Shown: positions 29,527 through 40,897 of the stretch, piece by piece
Position numbering within the stretch: the first letter of the stretch is position 1
Layout: each line of letters begins with the position of its first letter
Origin: Bifidobacterium choerinum
Lineage (GTDB): Bacteria > Actinomycetota > Actinomycetes > Actinomycetales > Bifidobacteriaceae
DNA: 64,000 bases
Assembly: GCF_000741135.1 (NCBI RefSeq)
Contig: NZ_JGYU01000001.1
Span: 186,001 to 250,000, forward strand
Direction of reading: 5' to 3'
The notes under the pieces: model-generated
Databases searched by the model: none
Told to the model about the DNA's origin: nothing
What the model saw: only the letters and a program-made list of their open reading frames with translations
Position numbers and translations under genes: made by a program

Positions 29527-29704
29527 CATGACTCCTTTGTGCTGTGCTGCGCCGCGTTGCGGCGTCGTCTTCGGTGCGCGGCGGCGTCTGCGTCGTTGCG
29601 CACGTCCGCCGCGACGACGGCCACGTCGAAGTGGCCGCGAACATCGCCGCGCCGACCGCTCCCGTCATGGCGGCGGTCGCTTCCGAACGACTATGTTCAT
29701 TCGT

Positions 29705-29743
29705 CTTATTAAGTAAGCTACAACGACGCCCGTTATTTGTCAA
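29705..29743 (-). promoter_or_regulatory. xylA promoter with palindromic operator
   Basis: TTGACA (29738-29743 on the minus strand) and TAGCTT (29715-29720) are 17 bp apart. CTTATTAAGTAAG (29705-29717), an imperfect palindrome, overlaps the -10 and the start site region. It is a candidate XylR site. The rest of the gap between xylA and the next gene (29527-29931) holds a 180-bp leader and no gene that I can see. Confidence 0.75.
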
Positions 29744-29931
29744 ACCATCTAATTTTCATCGGCGAGTCCCGCATGACGCCGCCGTTTTCATGTCACCCGT
29801 GCAGCCGCGCGGCGCCCGAATACGGAAACCGTGCGCACGCACACGGCGTCACCCAGCCGCGCGTCGGCGTATGCGCGATCGCCGCCGCTCCCCTATGCCG
29901 CCCCGCACGGTCACGTGGCAGGGCGCGCCGC

Positions 29932-30456
29932 TCAGCCGCGCAGCCGCCGCACGAACCGCTCGCCGACCGCCGCGAGTTCGTCGTCGTCGATTGCCTTCGA
30001 CGAGCCATGCACGACGAAGGGCTCCTCGTAGTCGAGACCCAGATAGCGCGCCGTCGTGCGGTACGGCAGCAGCAGCGCGTCCATCGTCGCGCCGTGCCTG
30101 CCGCCGGTCGTATACATGTCCTCGGCGCCGCCGGTCGTCACGGCGAGCAGCATGCGCTTGCCGGCGATTGACGCGCCGTCGCCGTACGCCCAGCCGGGCG
30201 TGAACACGGCGTCCTCCCACAGCTTCATCAGCGCCGGCGCGCTGTACCAGTAGAACGGGAAGAGGAACGCGAGGCGGTCGGCGGCGCCGCACACGCGGTG
30301 CTCCTCGTCGACGTCGATATGGAAGTCGGGATACAGCGCATACATGTCGCGCACGACGACGTCGGCGGTGTCCTCGCGCGACGCCCGTTGCGCGAGCGCG
30401 CGGTTCACCTTCGACTGCCGCAGCCGGTCATGGAACACCATCAGGACGGTCGTCAT
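29932..30456 (-). CDS. Flavodoxin-fold NAD(P)H quinone oxidoreductase (174 aa)
   Basis: Belongs to the NAD(P)H dehydrogenase (quinone) / KefF-MdaB family, which binds FMN or FAD and transfers two electrons to quinones. The family blocks are RDMYALYPDFHIDVDEE, LAFLFPFYWYSAPALMKLWEDAVFTPGWAYG and LLAVTTGGAEDMYTTGG. Length is normal. Start at 30456 is preceded by AAGGAGA; a longer form starting 18 bp upstream lacks a ribosome site. Divergent from the sulfhydrylase gene. Oxidative or quinone stress defence is the usual role. Confidence 0.9.
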   Translation of the reverse strand: MTTVLMVFHDRLRQSKVNRALAQRASREDTADVVVRDMYALYPDFHIDVDEEHRVCGAADRLAFLFPFYWYSAPALMKLWEDAVFTPGWAYGDGASIAGKRMLLAVTTGGAEDMYTTGGRHGATMDALLLPYRTTARYLGLDYEEPFVVHGSSKAIDDDELAAVGERFVRRLRG

Positions 30457-30623
30457 CGTTCTCTCCTTCGTCATGCGCGGCGCACGAGCGGCGCACACAG
30501 TGTGGGACGTGCCGGCGGCGCGCGCGGCCATCGTGGTTTAATACCGGTGTCCAACCTACTCCGCCACGTCTACCCGCCGCACGGCGCGCGTGGCGGGAAG
30601 CCAACCGCAGACGAGGAGCGTAC

Positions 30624-31928
30624 ATGTCAGACACAGCCACACCGATCAGCACCGAACACGAGGACACAATCTGCGTGCAGGGCGGCTACCAGCCGGGCAA
30701 CGGCGAGTCGCGCACGCCGCCGATCATCCAGGCGACGACCTTCAAATACACGTCGAGCGAACAGATGAGCCGCCTGTTCGACCTTTCCGAATCCGGCTAC
30801 TTCTACACGCGTCTGCAGAACCCGACGAACGACACCGTCGCCGCGAAGATCTGCGCGATGGAGGGCGGCGCCGCGGCGATGCTCACCTCCTCGGGCCAGG
30901 CGGCGAACTTCTTCGCGCTGTTCAACATCTGCAACCAGGGCGACCACATCGTCGCGTCGAGCGCGATCTACGGCGGCACCTTCAACCTGATCAACGTGAC
31001 GATGCGCAAGATGGGCATCGAATGCACGTTCGTGAGCCCCGACTGCTCCGAAGAGGAGCTCGAGGCGGCGTTCCGCCCGAACACGAAGGCCGTCTTCGGC
31101 GAGTCGATCGCGAACCCGGCGCTCATCGTCCTCGACTTCGAGAAGTTCGCGAAGGCCGCGCACGGCCACGGCGTCCCGCTCATCGTCGACAACACGTTCC
31201 CGACGCCGATCAACTGCCAGCCGTTCCGCTACGGCGTCGACATCGTCACGCACGCGACGACGAAGTACATGGACGGCCACGGCTCGTGCGTCGGCGGCGC
31301 GATCGTCGACTCGGGCAACTTCGACTGGCTCGCGCACGCCGAGAAGTTCCCGGGGCTGTGCACGCCCGACGACTCCTACCACGGCGTCGTCTACGCGAAG
31401 GACTTCGGCAAAGCGGCGTTCATCACAAAGGCGACGGCGCAGCTGATGCGCGACTTCGGCTCGACGCCGGCGCCGATCAACTCGTGGATCATGGGCATGC
31501 ACCTCGAATCGCTCGGCGTGCGCATGGAACGCCACTGCGCGAACGCGCTCAAGGTCGCCACGTTCCTCGCGAACGACCCGCGCATCTCGTGGGTGAGCTG
31601 CCCGGAGCTGCCCGGCGACAAGTACCACGCGCTCGCCGAGAAGTACATGCCGAACGGCACCTGCGGCGTCATCTCCTTCGGCGTGCCCGGCGGCCGCGAG
31701 AAGGTGTCCGCGTTCCTCGACCACCTCAAGATGATCGCGATCGCGACGCACGTCGCCGACGCGCGCAGCTGCGTGCTCTACCCGGCCGGCACGACGCACC
31801 GCCAGCTCACCGAGGAGCAGCTCGACGAGGCCGGCGTCGGCATCGACCTCGTGCGCCTGAGCTGCGGCATCGAGAACGCCGACGACATCATCGCCGACAT
31901 CCGCCAGGCGCTCGACGCGGCGCTGTGA
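30624..31928 (+). CDS. O-acetylhomoserine sulfhydrylase / Cys-Met metabolism PLP enzyme (434 aa)
   Basis: PLP-dependent lyase of the Cys/Met family. The Schiff-base lysine is K214 in THATTKYMDGHG; other family marks are YFYTRLQNPTND, SSGQAANFF and YGGTFNL near residues 60-122. The length of about 430 and the sequence around residues 190-220 fit O-acetylhomoserine (thiol)-lyase (MetY), which makes homocysteine directly from sulfide, better than MetB or MetC, but substrate choice cannot be proven by eye. GAGGAG lies seven bases upstream of the ATG. Monocistronic, ending in a hairpin. Confidence 0.9.
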   Translation: MSDTATPISTEHEDTICVQGGYQPGNGESRTPPIIQATTFKYTSSEQMSRLFDLSESGYFYTRLQNPTNDTVAAKICAMEGGAAAMLTSSGQAANFFALFNICNQGDHIVASSAIYGGTFNLINVTMRKMGIECTFVSPDCSEEELEAAFRPNTKAVFGESIANPALIVLDFEKFAKAAHGHGVPLIVDNTFPTPINCQPFRYGVDIVTHATTKYMDGHGSCVGGAIVDSGNFDWLAHAEKFPGLCTPDDSYHGVVYAKDFGKAAFITKATAQLMRDFGSTPAPINSWIMGMHLESLGVRMERHCANALKVATFLANDPRISWVSCPELPGDKYHALAEKYMPNGTCGVISFGVPGGREKVSAFLDHLKMIAIATHVADARSCVLYPAGTTHRQLTEEQLDEAGVGIDLVRLSCGIENADDIIADIRQALDAAL

Positions 31929-31957
31929 GCCGCGCTTCCGCCGATGCGAACGTCTAA

Positions 31958-31989
31958 GGAGTCCCGCGCATGGACATGCGCGGGACTCC
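31958..31989 (+). terminator. 14-bp hairpin terminator overlapping the def promoter
   Basis: GGAGTCCCGCGCAT (31958-31971) and ATGCGCGGGACTCC (31976-31989) form a perfect stem with loop GGAC. It begins 29 bp past the sulfhydrylase stop. The next gene's -35 lies in its loop and right arm. Confidence 0.75.
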
Positions 31990-31998
31990 CGCTATACT
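31971..31998 (+). promoter_or_regulatory. def promoter giving a leaderless mRNA
   Basis: TGGACA (31971-31976) and TATACT (31993-31998) are 16 bp apart. The ATG at 32007 follows the -10 by eight bases, so transcription starts at or next to the start codon. No Shine-Dalgarno is present. Confidence 0.7.
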
Positions 31999-32006
31999 GG
32001 CTGCCC

Positions 32007-32435
32007 ATGCAACGACCGATCGTCACCTCCATCCCGTTCCTGTCCGAACCGTCCGAGGACGCCGACCCGACGAATCCCGCCGACGCCGCGATCGCGGCCA
32101 ATCTCGTCGACACGCTCAAGGCGCACCGCGGGCGCTGCGTCGGCATGGCCGCGAACATGATCGGCGAACGCAGGCGCATCATCGCCTTCGTCGACGAGGA
32201 ACTCGACGGTCTGGTCACCGTCATGTTCAACCCGACCGTCATGCACGCCGACGGCCCGTACGAGACCGAGGAGGGCTGCCTGTCGCTCGACGGCGAGCGG
32301 CCGGCGCGTCGGTGGTCGCACATCGACGTCACGTATCTGACGCGGCGCGGACGCGAGCGGCGCATCTCCCTCGACGGCTTCACCGCGCAGATCGTCCAGC
32401 ATGAGATCGATCACTGCGACGGCACGATCATCTGA
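32007..32435 (+). CDS. Peptide deformylase-like protein, short form (142 aa)
   Basis: Metal hydrolase that removes the N-formyl group from new proteins. Motif 2 is EEGCLSL with C91 and motif 3 is QHEIDH with H132, E133 and H136, so the metal site and catalytic Glu are intact. Motif 1, normally GxGLAAxQ, reads VGMAANM (46-51): the oxyanion Gln is replaced by Met. The protein is about 30 residues shorter than standard Def. A typical full-length Def is probably coded elsewhere. It starts from a promoter whose -10 is eight bases before the ATG. Confidence 0.82.
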   Translation: MQRPIVTSIPFLSEPSEDADPTNPADAAIAANLVDTLKAHRGRCVGMAANMIGERRRIIAFVDEELDGLVTVMFNPTVMHADGPYETEEGCLSLDGERPARRWSHIDVTYLTRRGRERRISLDGFTAQIVQHEIDHCDGTII

Positions 32436-32608
32436 GCGCACGTCATCCGCACATCCCCGCCGCCGCGCCGCTGAGGGGACACGGCCGATGGAATACATGT
32501 ACCGGCGCGGCGGTAGAACGAACTGTAGACCTCTTTTGGAATAATGGTCGTGCATTTGTGACCGCTTCGATTCCACGAAGCAAGACGGACAACGGAACGG
32601 ATTCAACT

Positions 32609-34285
<1,677 letters not shown>

Positions 34286-34301
34286 GCGCCGTATCGGCTG
34301 C

Positions 34302-34370
34302 CATAAGGGCCCGGTTGCGAACATCAATGCCGCACGAGACGGCGTCCATGTTCGCAACCGGGCCCTTATG
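34302..34370 (+). terminator. 23-bp perfect hairpin after ettA
   Basis: 34302-34324 is exactly complementary to 34348-34370. The 23-nt loop contains a further small stem, GCCG/CGGC. It begins 17 bp past the stop codon; no T tract. Confidence 0.7.
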
Positions 34371-34520
34371 CGACCGCAGGAGGCGCGGAACACATCCGTA
34401 GCGTTCGCGGGGAGACCCGGCAGCGACCGCAAGCGGTGAAAGTCGCGCCCGTGACGTTCGCGATGAGCCCCGTCCGCGACCGCGAGCGGCGCGGAATGCA
34501 CCCATGGCGTTCACCTGAAC
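34371..34520. repeat. 53-bp tandem repeat, about three copies
   Basis: CGACCGC..GCGG occurs at 34371, 34424 and 34477, and CGTTCGCG or a variant at 34402, 34455 and 34508, so the period is exactly 53 bp. CCGCaaGCGG in each unit is a small hairpin. It lies between the ettA hairpin and the tesB promoter region; the 390-bp gap has no gene. Confidence 0.75.
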
Positions 34521-34676
34521 ATCGGCTCCCCCGACTACGCTGTCGGTGGCAATCGCCGGGACGTGTCCGTTTCTTAACACGCCGCTGATAGATTGCAGAC
34601 AGTCAGCGCAATCGCCCGCGCATCGGGCGCCGACCGGGCGCGTCGAGCCACGCCCCGAACCAAGAAAGGACGCCGC

Positions 34677-35588
34677 ATGACGTCGGATACCACTCCCCTG
34701 AAGCATCTGATCGATGTGCTGAGCCTCGGCGAACCTTCCGTCTACCGCGACCACACCTACATCAGTGGCGAAAGCATGTACTTCCCGACCGGCCGCGTCT
34801 ACGGCGGCCAGGTCATCGCCCAATCGCTCGTCGCCGCCTCGAGGACGGTGCCCGAGGGACGCGAGCCGCATTCGATCCACGGCTACTTCATCGCCCCCGG
34901 CGACATCCACGAGGACCTGCTCTTCGACGTCGAAAACCTGCGCGACGGCCATTCGTTCTCGGCGCGCCGCGTCAACGTCACCCAGTCGCAGGGCCCGATC
35001 CTCACGGCGATCGCAAGCTTCCAGAAAACCGGTCAGCCGGGCGTCGCCTACGCCGACCCGATGCCTGCCGACATCCCGGCCCCGGAGACGCTCAAAAGCT
35101 CGAAGGAGCTGATGGCGCCCTACGCCGACCAGTCGAACTTCGCGAAGTACTATGCGTACAAATCCCCCTTCGACATCCGCTACGCCTGCCAGCCGATCCT
35201 GCTCGGCCCGGACAAGGCGAGCGCGGAGGCCGACTGCGGCCGTCAGCTCGTGTGGATGCGAGCCGATGGAGACTGCGACGTGTCGCAGACGATGCACCGC
35301 GCGATCCTCGCGCTCGGCTGCGACCAGATCATGCTCGAGCCGATCCTGCGCCGCGCGGGGCTCACGGTGATGACGCCGGGCATTTCCTTCGCCTCGATCG
35401 ACCATTCGATGTGGTGGTACCGCGACATCGACGTCACCGACTGGCATCTGTACGTGCAGGACACACCCACCGCCGGCCACGGCCGCGGCCTGTCGACGGC
35501 GAGGGTCTACCGCCGCGACGGCACGCTCGTCGCCGCGATCGTGCAGGAGGCGATGGTGCGCGTCCCGCAGCCTGAGGACACGCACTGA
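34677..35588 (+). CDS. tesB: Acyl-CoA thioesterase II, TesB family (303 aa)
   Basis: Cleaves acyl-CoA to free acid and CoA. Two hot-dog domains are visible: the first with GRVYGGQVIAQSLVAASRTVP and HSIHGYFIAPGD, the second with MLEPILRRAG, SFASIDHSMWWYRD and GRGLSTARVYRRDGTLVAAIVQEAMVR, the family's C-terminal signature. Full length. AAAGGA lies six bases before the ATG. Alone on the plus strand; its 3' end shares a hairpin with the convergent DUF3180 gene. Confidence 0.93.
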   Translation: MTSDTTPLKHLIDVLSLGEPSVYRDHTYISGESMYFPTGRVYGGQVIAQSLVAASRTVPEGREPHSIHGYFIAPGDIHEDLLFDVENLRDGHSFSARRVNVTQSQGPILTAIASFQKTGQPGVAYADPMPADIPAPETLKSSKELMAPYADQSNFAKYYAYKSPFDIRYACQPILLGPDKASAEADCGRQLVWMRADGDCDVSQTMHRAILALGCDQIMLEPILRRAGLTVMTPGISFASIDHSMWWYRDIDVTDWHLYVQDTPTAGHGRGLSTARVYRRDGTLVAAIVQEAMVRVPQPEDTH

Positions 35589-35615
35589 GCCGCCCGTAGC
35601 CGTCCTTGTCCCATA

Positions 35616-35645
35616 GGCCGCCGTCACCGGCCCGGTACGGCGGCC
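35616..35645. terminator. Shared hairpin at the convergent tesB / DUF3180 ends
   Basis: GGCCGCCGT (35616-35624) pairs with ACGGCGGCC (35637-35645). It overlaps the last codons of the minus-strand gene. Confidence 0.5.
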
Positions 35646-36202
35646 TCGCCATCGTTGTCGTCGCCCTTCCATGCGACGCCGCGGTCGCGCCGTTCACCGC
35701 GCATCCGCTTGCGTTCCTCGACCTTCGGATGCTCGGGGCCTTCGGACGGCGGCAGCTGGCAGGAGCTCTCGGCGATGATGCCGCAGACCATGTCGATCAG
35801 GCTCGCCGCGCACGCGACGACGCATTCGATGGCGATCTGGCGGTAGTACGGCGCCTGCAGATGCCCGACGAGCATGAGCAGCTCGCCCGCGTACCAGCCG
35901 AGCAGCACGGCGCCGGCGAGCGCGAGCGCCTTCGACATGATCAATGTGTCGACGGCGCGTTCGGGCGTGACCGTCCTGAGCTGCACACGTTTGCGCGGTT
36001 CGGTCGTCGTGTAGCGACGCACCTGCCATGCGGCGACGAGCACGCCGCCGCCGAAGACGACGAGCATCGCCGAGACGAACCACGGCAGGCCGAGCAGCGA
36101 GACATGGTAGCGTTCCTCGAGCGCGGCCGTCGCGGCGCCGCCGCCGACGCCGAGCGCAGCGGCCAGCAGATACACCCACCAGCGGATGCGATGCGCCCTC
36201 AT
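35624..36202 (-). CDS. DUF3180 family membrane protein (192 aa)
   Basis: Four predicted helices (about residues 8-28, 38-58, 82-106 and 115-140) and a charged C-terminal tail of about 45 residues. Its place right behind folK at the end of the ftsH-fol cluster is the usual place of DUF3180 in actinobacteria; no function is known. The ATG at 36202 overlaps the stop of the FolB-FolK-like gene by four bases. It survives here although the folate genes before it are reduced. Confidence 0.82.
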   Translation of the reverse strand: MRAHRIRWWVYLLAAALGVGGGAATAALEERYHVSLLGLPWFVSAMLVVFGGGVLVAAWQVRRYTTTEPRKRVQLRTVTPERAVDTLIMSKALALAGAVLLGWYAGELLMLVGHLQAPYYRQIAIECVVACAASLIDMVCGIIAESSCQLPPSEGPEHPKVEERKRMRGERRDRGVAWKGDDNDGEAAVPGR

Positions 36203-37050
36203 CGCGCGCCCCCGATGATCCAATGGTCCGATTCGGGGCCGGCGAACGGCGCGTCGGGCGCGCTCGCGAGCAGATACGCAAGCGGGTCGCCGTGGAAGGT
36301 CGCCGTCGGATCCATGTCCATCCACGGCGCGAGGATCGCGGCGCGGTTGCCCGCTCCCCCGTCGTCGATGCGCGCACGGCCTTCGGCGTCGTCGATGTCG
36401 ACGATATGCAGCGCGACGTCGCCGTCGTGGACGCGCGCGGCCGCGTTGAGGAAGGCCGTCAATGCGGCCGCGTCCATCGTCGTGTCGAGCGCGGCGACGG
36501 CGGTGCGCGTCTCGCCGCCGTCGGCCGTCATCGCATGGTAGAGCGGCGAGATGCCTTCGATCTGCGTGCCCGGGGCCTCGTCGAGCGCGACGATGACGTC
36601 GCGGAACAACACGTCCGCCTGCGGCGAAGCGCTTTCCATCGAGACGACGGCGCGACGCGGTCCCGTTTCTGATGCCGAACCGGGCGCCGTCTGTTCGTCC
36701 GCCGCCGCGTCCGTCGTCGTCTCGCCGGAGGCCGCGGTCCAGCGCACGGCCTGGCATGCCGGCTTCTGCCCCGTCGGCGTCAGCGTCAATGTCACCTGCG
36801 TCGTCGCCGCCGCCGTCTCGCGGCGCACCGCCTCGGCAACGGCGTCGGCGATCATCGCGCCGGTCTCGCCGTCATGCGCGGCGACGACGCGACGCACGGA
36901 CCCGACGAGCGTCGCCGCCGAGACGCGCGCGACGAGGCCGCCGCCGAGCTCGACGTCGACGTCCATATGGTTCGCGCCGCCGAAGGGGTCGTCGACGACG
37001 TCGATCGCCGCCGTCCGAATCCCTTGGCAGCTGAGTGTGTGCGTTGCCAT
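36199..37050 (-). CDS. Degenerate FolB-FolK-like fusion protein (283 aa)
   Basis: The first 90 or so residues follow the outline of dihydroneopterin aldolase (LSCQGIRTAA, ETGAMIADAVAEAV, QVTLTLTPTGQKP). Residues from about 130 follow HPPK (FolK): AVVSMESASPQADVLFRDVIVAL, then LNAAARV, and GNRAAILAPWMDMDPTATFHGDPLAYLL at the end. The residues needed for catalysis are gone: no LGSNLGD loop, no RxxxRWGPRTIDxD block, and no pterin-binding Glu/Lys pattern in the FolB part. folE and folP, expected between it and ftsH, are absent. It keeps an intact frame and coupling to DUF3180, so it may have a non-enzymatic role or be decaying slowly. Confidence 0.7.
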   Translation of the reverse strand: MATHTLSCQGIRTAAIDVVDDPFGGANHMDVDVELGGGLVARVSAATLVGSVRRVVAAHDGETGAMIADAVAEAVRRETAAATTQVTLTLTPTGQKPACQAVRWTAASGETTTDAAADEQTAPGSASETGPRRAVVSMESASPQADVLFRDVIVALDEAPGTQIEGISPLYHAMTADGGETRTAVAALDTTMDAAALTAFLNAAARVHDGDVALHIVDIDDAEGRARIDDGGAGNRAAILAPWMDMDPTATFHGDPLAYLLASAPDAPFAGPESDHWIIGGAR

Positions 37051-37102
37051 ATCCGTATCCTTCCTGCCTGCCGACTCCCGCTAATTGCCGCCGACCAATG
37101 CG

Positions 37103-37133
37103 ACAGGCCCGGGCTTTGCGGCGCCGGGCCTGT
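37103..37133 (-). terminator. Hairpin terminator after ftsH
   Basis: ACAGGCCCGG (37103-37112) pairs with CCGGGCCTGT (37124-37133), loop 11 nt, 26 bp past the ftsH stop. It separates ftsH from the FolB-FolK-like gene. Confidence 0.6.
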
Positions 37134-37158
37134 TGGATGACCGACTCGTCGGATCCGG

Positions 37159-39242
<2,084 letters not shown>

Positions 39243-39246
<4 letters not shown>

Positions 39247-39806
39247 GCCTGCTCTCCTTCGTATACTTCCGGCTTCAACACCGCGATCGAATCGAGGTTC
39301 CGGTAGCGTTCGTCATAGTCGAGTCCGAAGCCGACGACGAACTCGTCCGGGATCACGAATCCCTTGTATTTCACGTCCAGCTGCACCTGATGCCGCGCCG
39401 GTTTCTCCAGCAGCGCGAAGATCTCGACCGATGCAGCGCCCCTGCGCTCCAGTTCGCCGACGAGCCATTTGAGCGTGACCCCCGAATCGATGATGTCCTC
39501 GACGATGAGCACGTCGCGCCCGCGCACGTCGGCCGACAGGTCCTGCCGCACCGTGACGGTGCCGCTGCTCACCGTGCCCGACCCGTAGCTCGACAGGCTC
39601 ATGTAGTCCGTCTCGACCGGGATCGTCATCGCCTGGGAGAACGCGACCATCGTCGTCGCCGCGCCTTTGAGCACGCATACGAGCAACGGTGTGCGTCCGC
39701 GGTAGTCCTCGCTCGCCCGGGCGGCGACTTCGGTGATCTTCCCCATGATCTGTTCATGGTTCAGAAGCTCATAATCGATTTCATCCTCTATGTCGACGAT
39801 TTGCAT
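39243..39806 (-). CDS. hpt: Hypoxanthine phosphoribosyltransferase (187 aa)
   Basis: Salvages hypoxanthine (and guanine) to IMP/GMP with PRPP. The PRPP loop VLIVEDIIDSGVT is at residues 99-111; the N-terminal VCVLKGAATTM and the C-terminal VVGFGLDYDERYRNL are family-specific. Length normal. The frame starts inside the end of tilS (26-bp overlap) with only a weak Shine-Dalgarno, so translation probably depends on tilS. Coupled in turn to ftsH. Confidence 0.96.
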
Positions 39807-40896
39807 GCGTTACATCTTCGCACACCTCAATGACGTGTTTCTGACGATTGGCTGTGCGTTTTCTGGGAAGTTGCACGCCCCGCTGCCCATGCCAATCCGA
39901 GATGAGGGCCTCGACGGCTTCGACGTGGCGTCTGCCGCTGCCCGGCGCGCACAGCGCGAGCGTGCGCGCGACGACGCGGAAGCGCAGCGCCGCGTCCTCC
40001 TTCGCGAGCGCGCGCACATCGATCGACGCGCGCAGGCCGCGTCCGTCGTCCTCGATGCGCACGCTGCGCGCGAACACGTCGTCGGTCAGCCGTTCGAGCA
40101 GATCGACGTCTCGGCGCGCGAGCGCGGCGCCGTCGGCGAGCATCGTCGCCATGTCGCGACCAGCGAAGGCGCTCAGATACGGCAGCAGCGTGTGCCGCAC
40201 GCGCGAGCGCAGCGGGAAACGCGCAGGCAGCTCCTCGTCGGCTGGGAACGCGTCGCCGTTCGTCGGGTCGTCCCACCATGCGAGGCCGAGGTCCTCGCAG
40301 ATGCGCGTCGTCTCGGCGCGCGCGAGTCCGAGCAGCGGCCGCGCGAAACACACGCCGTCGATCCGCTGTTCCGCAGGCATGCCGGCAATGGCGTCGAGGC
40401 CGCCCGAACGGATCAGATCGATGAGCACGCTTTCGGCCTGGTCGTCCTTCGTGTGCGCGAGCAGCACGACGGCGGCGCCGAGGCGGCGCGCCTCGTCGAC
40501 GAGCGCCGCGTAGCGCGCGTCGCGCGCGGCGGCCTCACCTCCTTCGCCGTGTTCGTCGACGACCCGCACGTCGCGTACGACGACTGGGTCGATGCCGAGC
40601 GCCGCGCATCGGCGGGCGGCCTGCGCGGCGACGTCGGCGGAGCCTGGCTGCATCCGGTGGTCGACGACGACGGCGCCGCATCGCACGCCCCATGCGGCGC
40701 ACACGGTCGCGGCGACGGCGGCGAGCGCGAGCGAGTCGCGCCCTCCCGAACAGGCGACGAGGACGAGCGGCGCGTCGGCGTCCGGCTCATGTGCGCCATG
40801 CCGGGCGAAGCGCGCGTCCTGCATCCCGATCCCCTGATTGGCGAGCGTGGCGCGCACGGTGCCGATCGCCTGTTTCATCACGGCCGAATACGCCAT
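39781..40896 (-). CDS. tilS: tRNA(Ile)-lysidine synthase (371 aa)
   Basis: Modifies C34 of the CAT-anticodon isoleucine tRNA to lysidine using ATP, changing its identity from Met to Ile. The N-type PP-loop SGGRDS is at residues 50-55, and the conserved AHTKDDQAES (family AHHxDDQAET) follows near 155. Only the core and a short C-terminal extension are present, as in most actinobacteria. Start 40896 is one base after the dacB stop, behind GGAG. A candidate substrate tRNA lies at 11915-11991. Confidence 0.95.
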   Translation of the reverse strand: MAYSAVMKQAIGTVRATLANQGIGMQDARFARHGAHEPDADAPLVLVACSGGRDSLALAAVAATVCAAWGVRCGAVVVDHRMQPGSADVAAQAARRCAALGIDPVVVRDVRVVDEHGEGGEAAARDARYAALVDEARRLGAAVVLLAHTKDDQAESVLIDLIRSGGLDAIAGMPAEQRIDGVCFARPLLGLARAETTRICEDLGLAWWDDPTNGDAFPADEELPARFPLRSRVRHTLLPYLSAFAGRDMATMLADGAALARRDVDLLERLTDDVFARSVRIEDDGRGLRASIDVRALAKEDAALRFRVVARTLALCAPGSGRRHVEAVEALISDWHGQRGVQLPRKRTANRQKHVIEVCEDVTHANRRHRG

Positions 40897-40897
40897 C

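Noticed and set aside
30457..30623. SAM riboswitch before the sulfhydrylase gene
   Set aside because: The spacer is only 167 bp, is shared with a divergent gene, and shows none of the conserved SAM-I or SAM-IV elements.
36199..37050. Functional FolK
   Set aside because: The general outline and the ending with LAPWMDMDP match, but the ATP- and pterin-binding motifs are missing, so I do not call an active HPPK.
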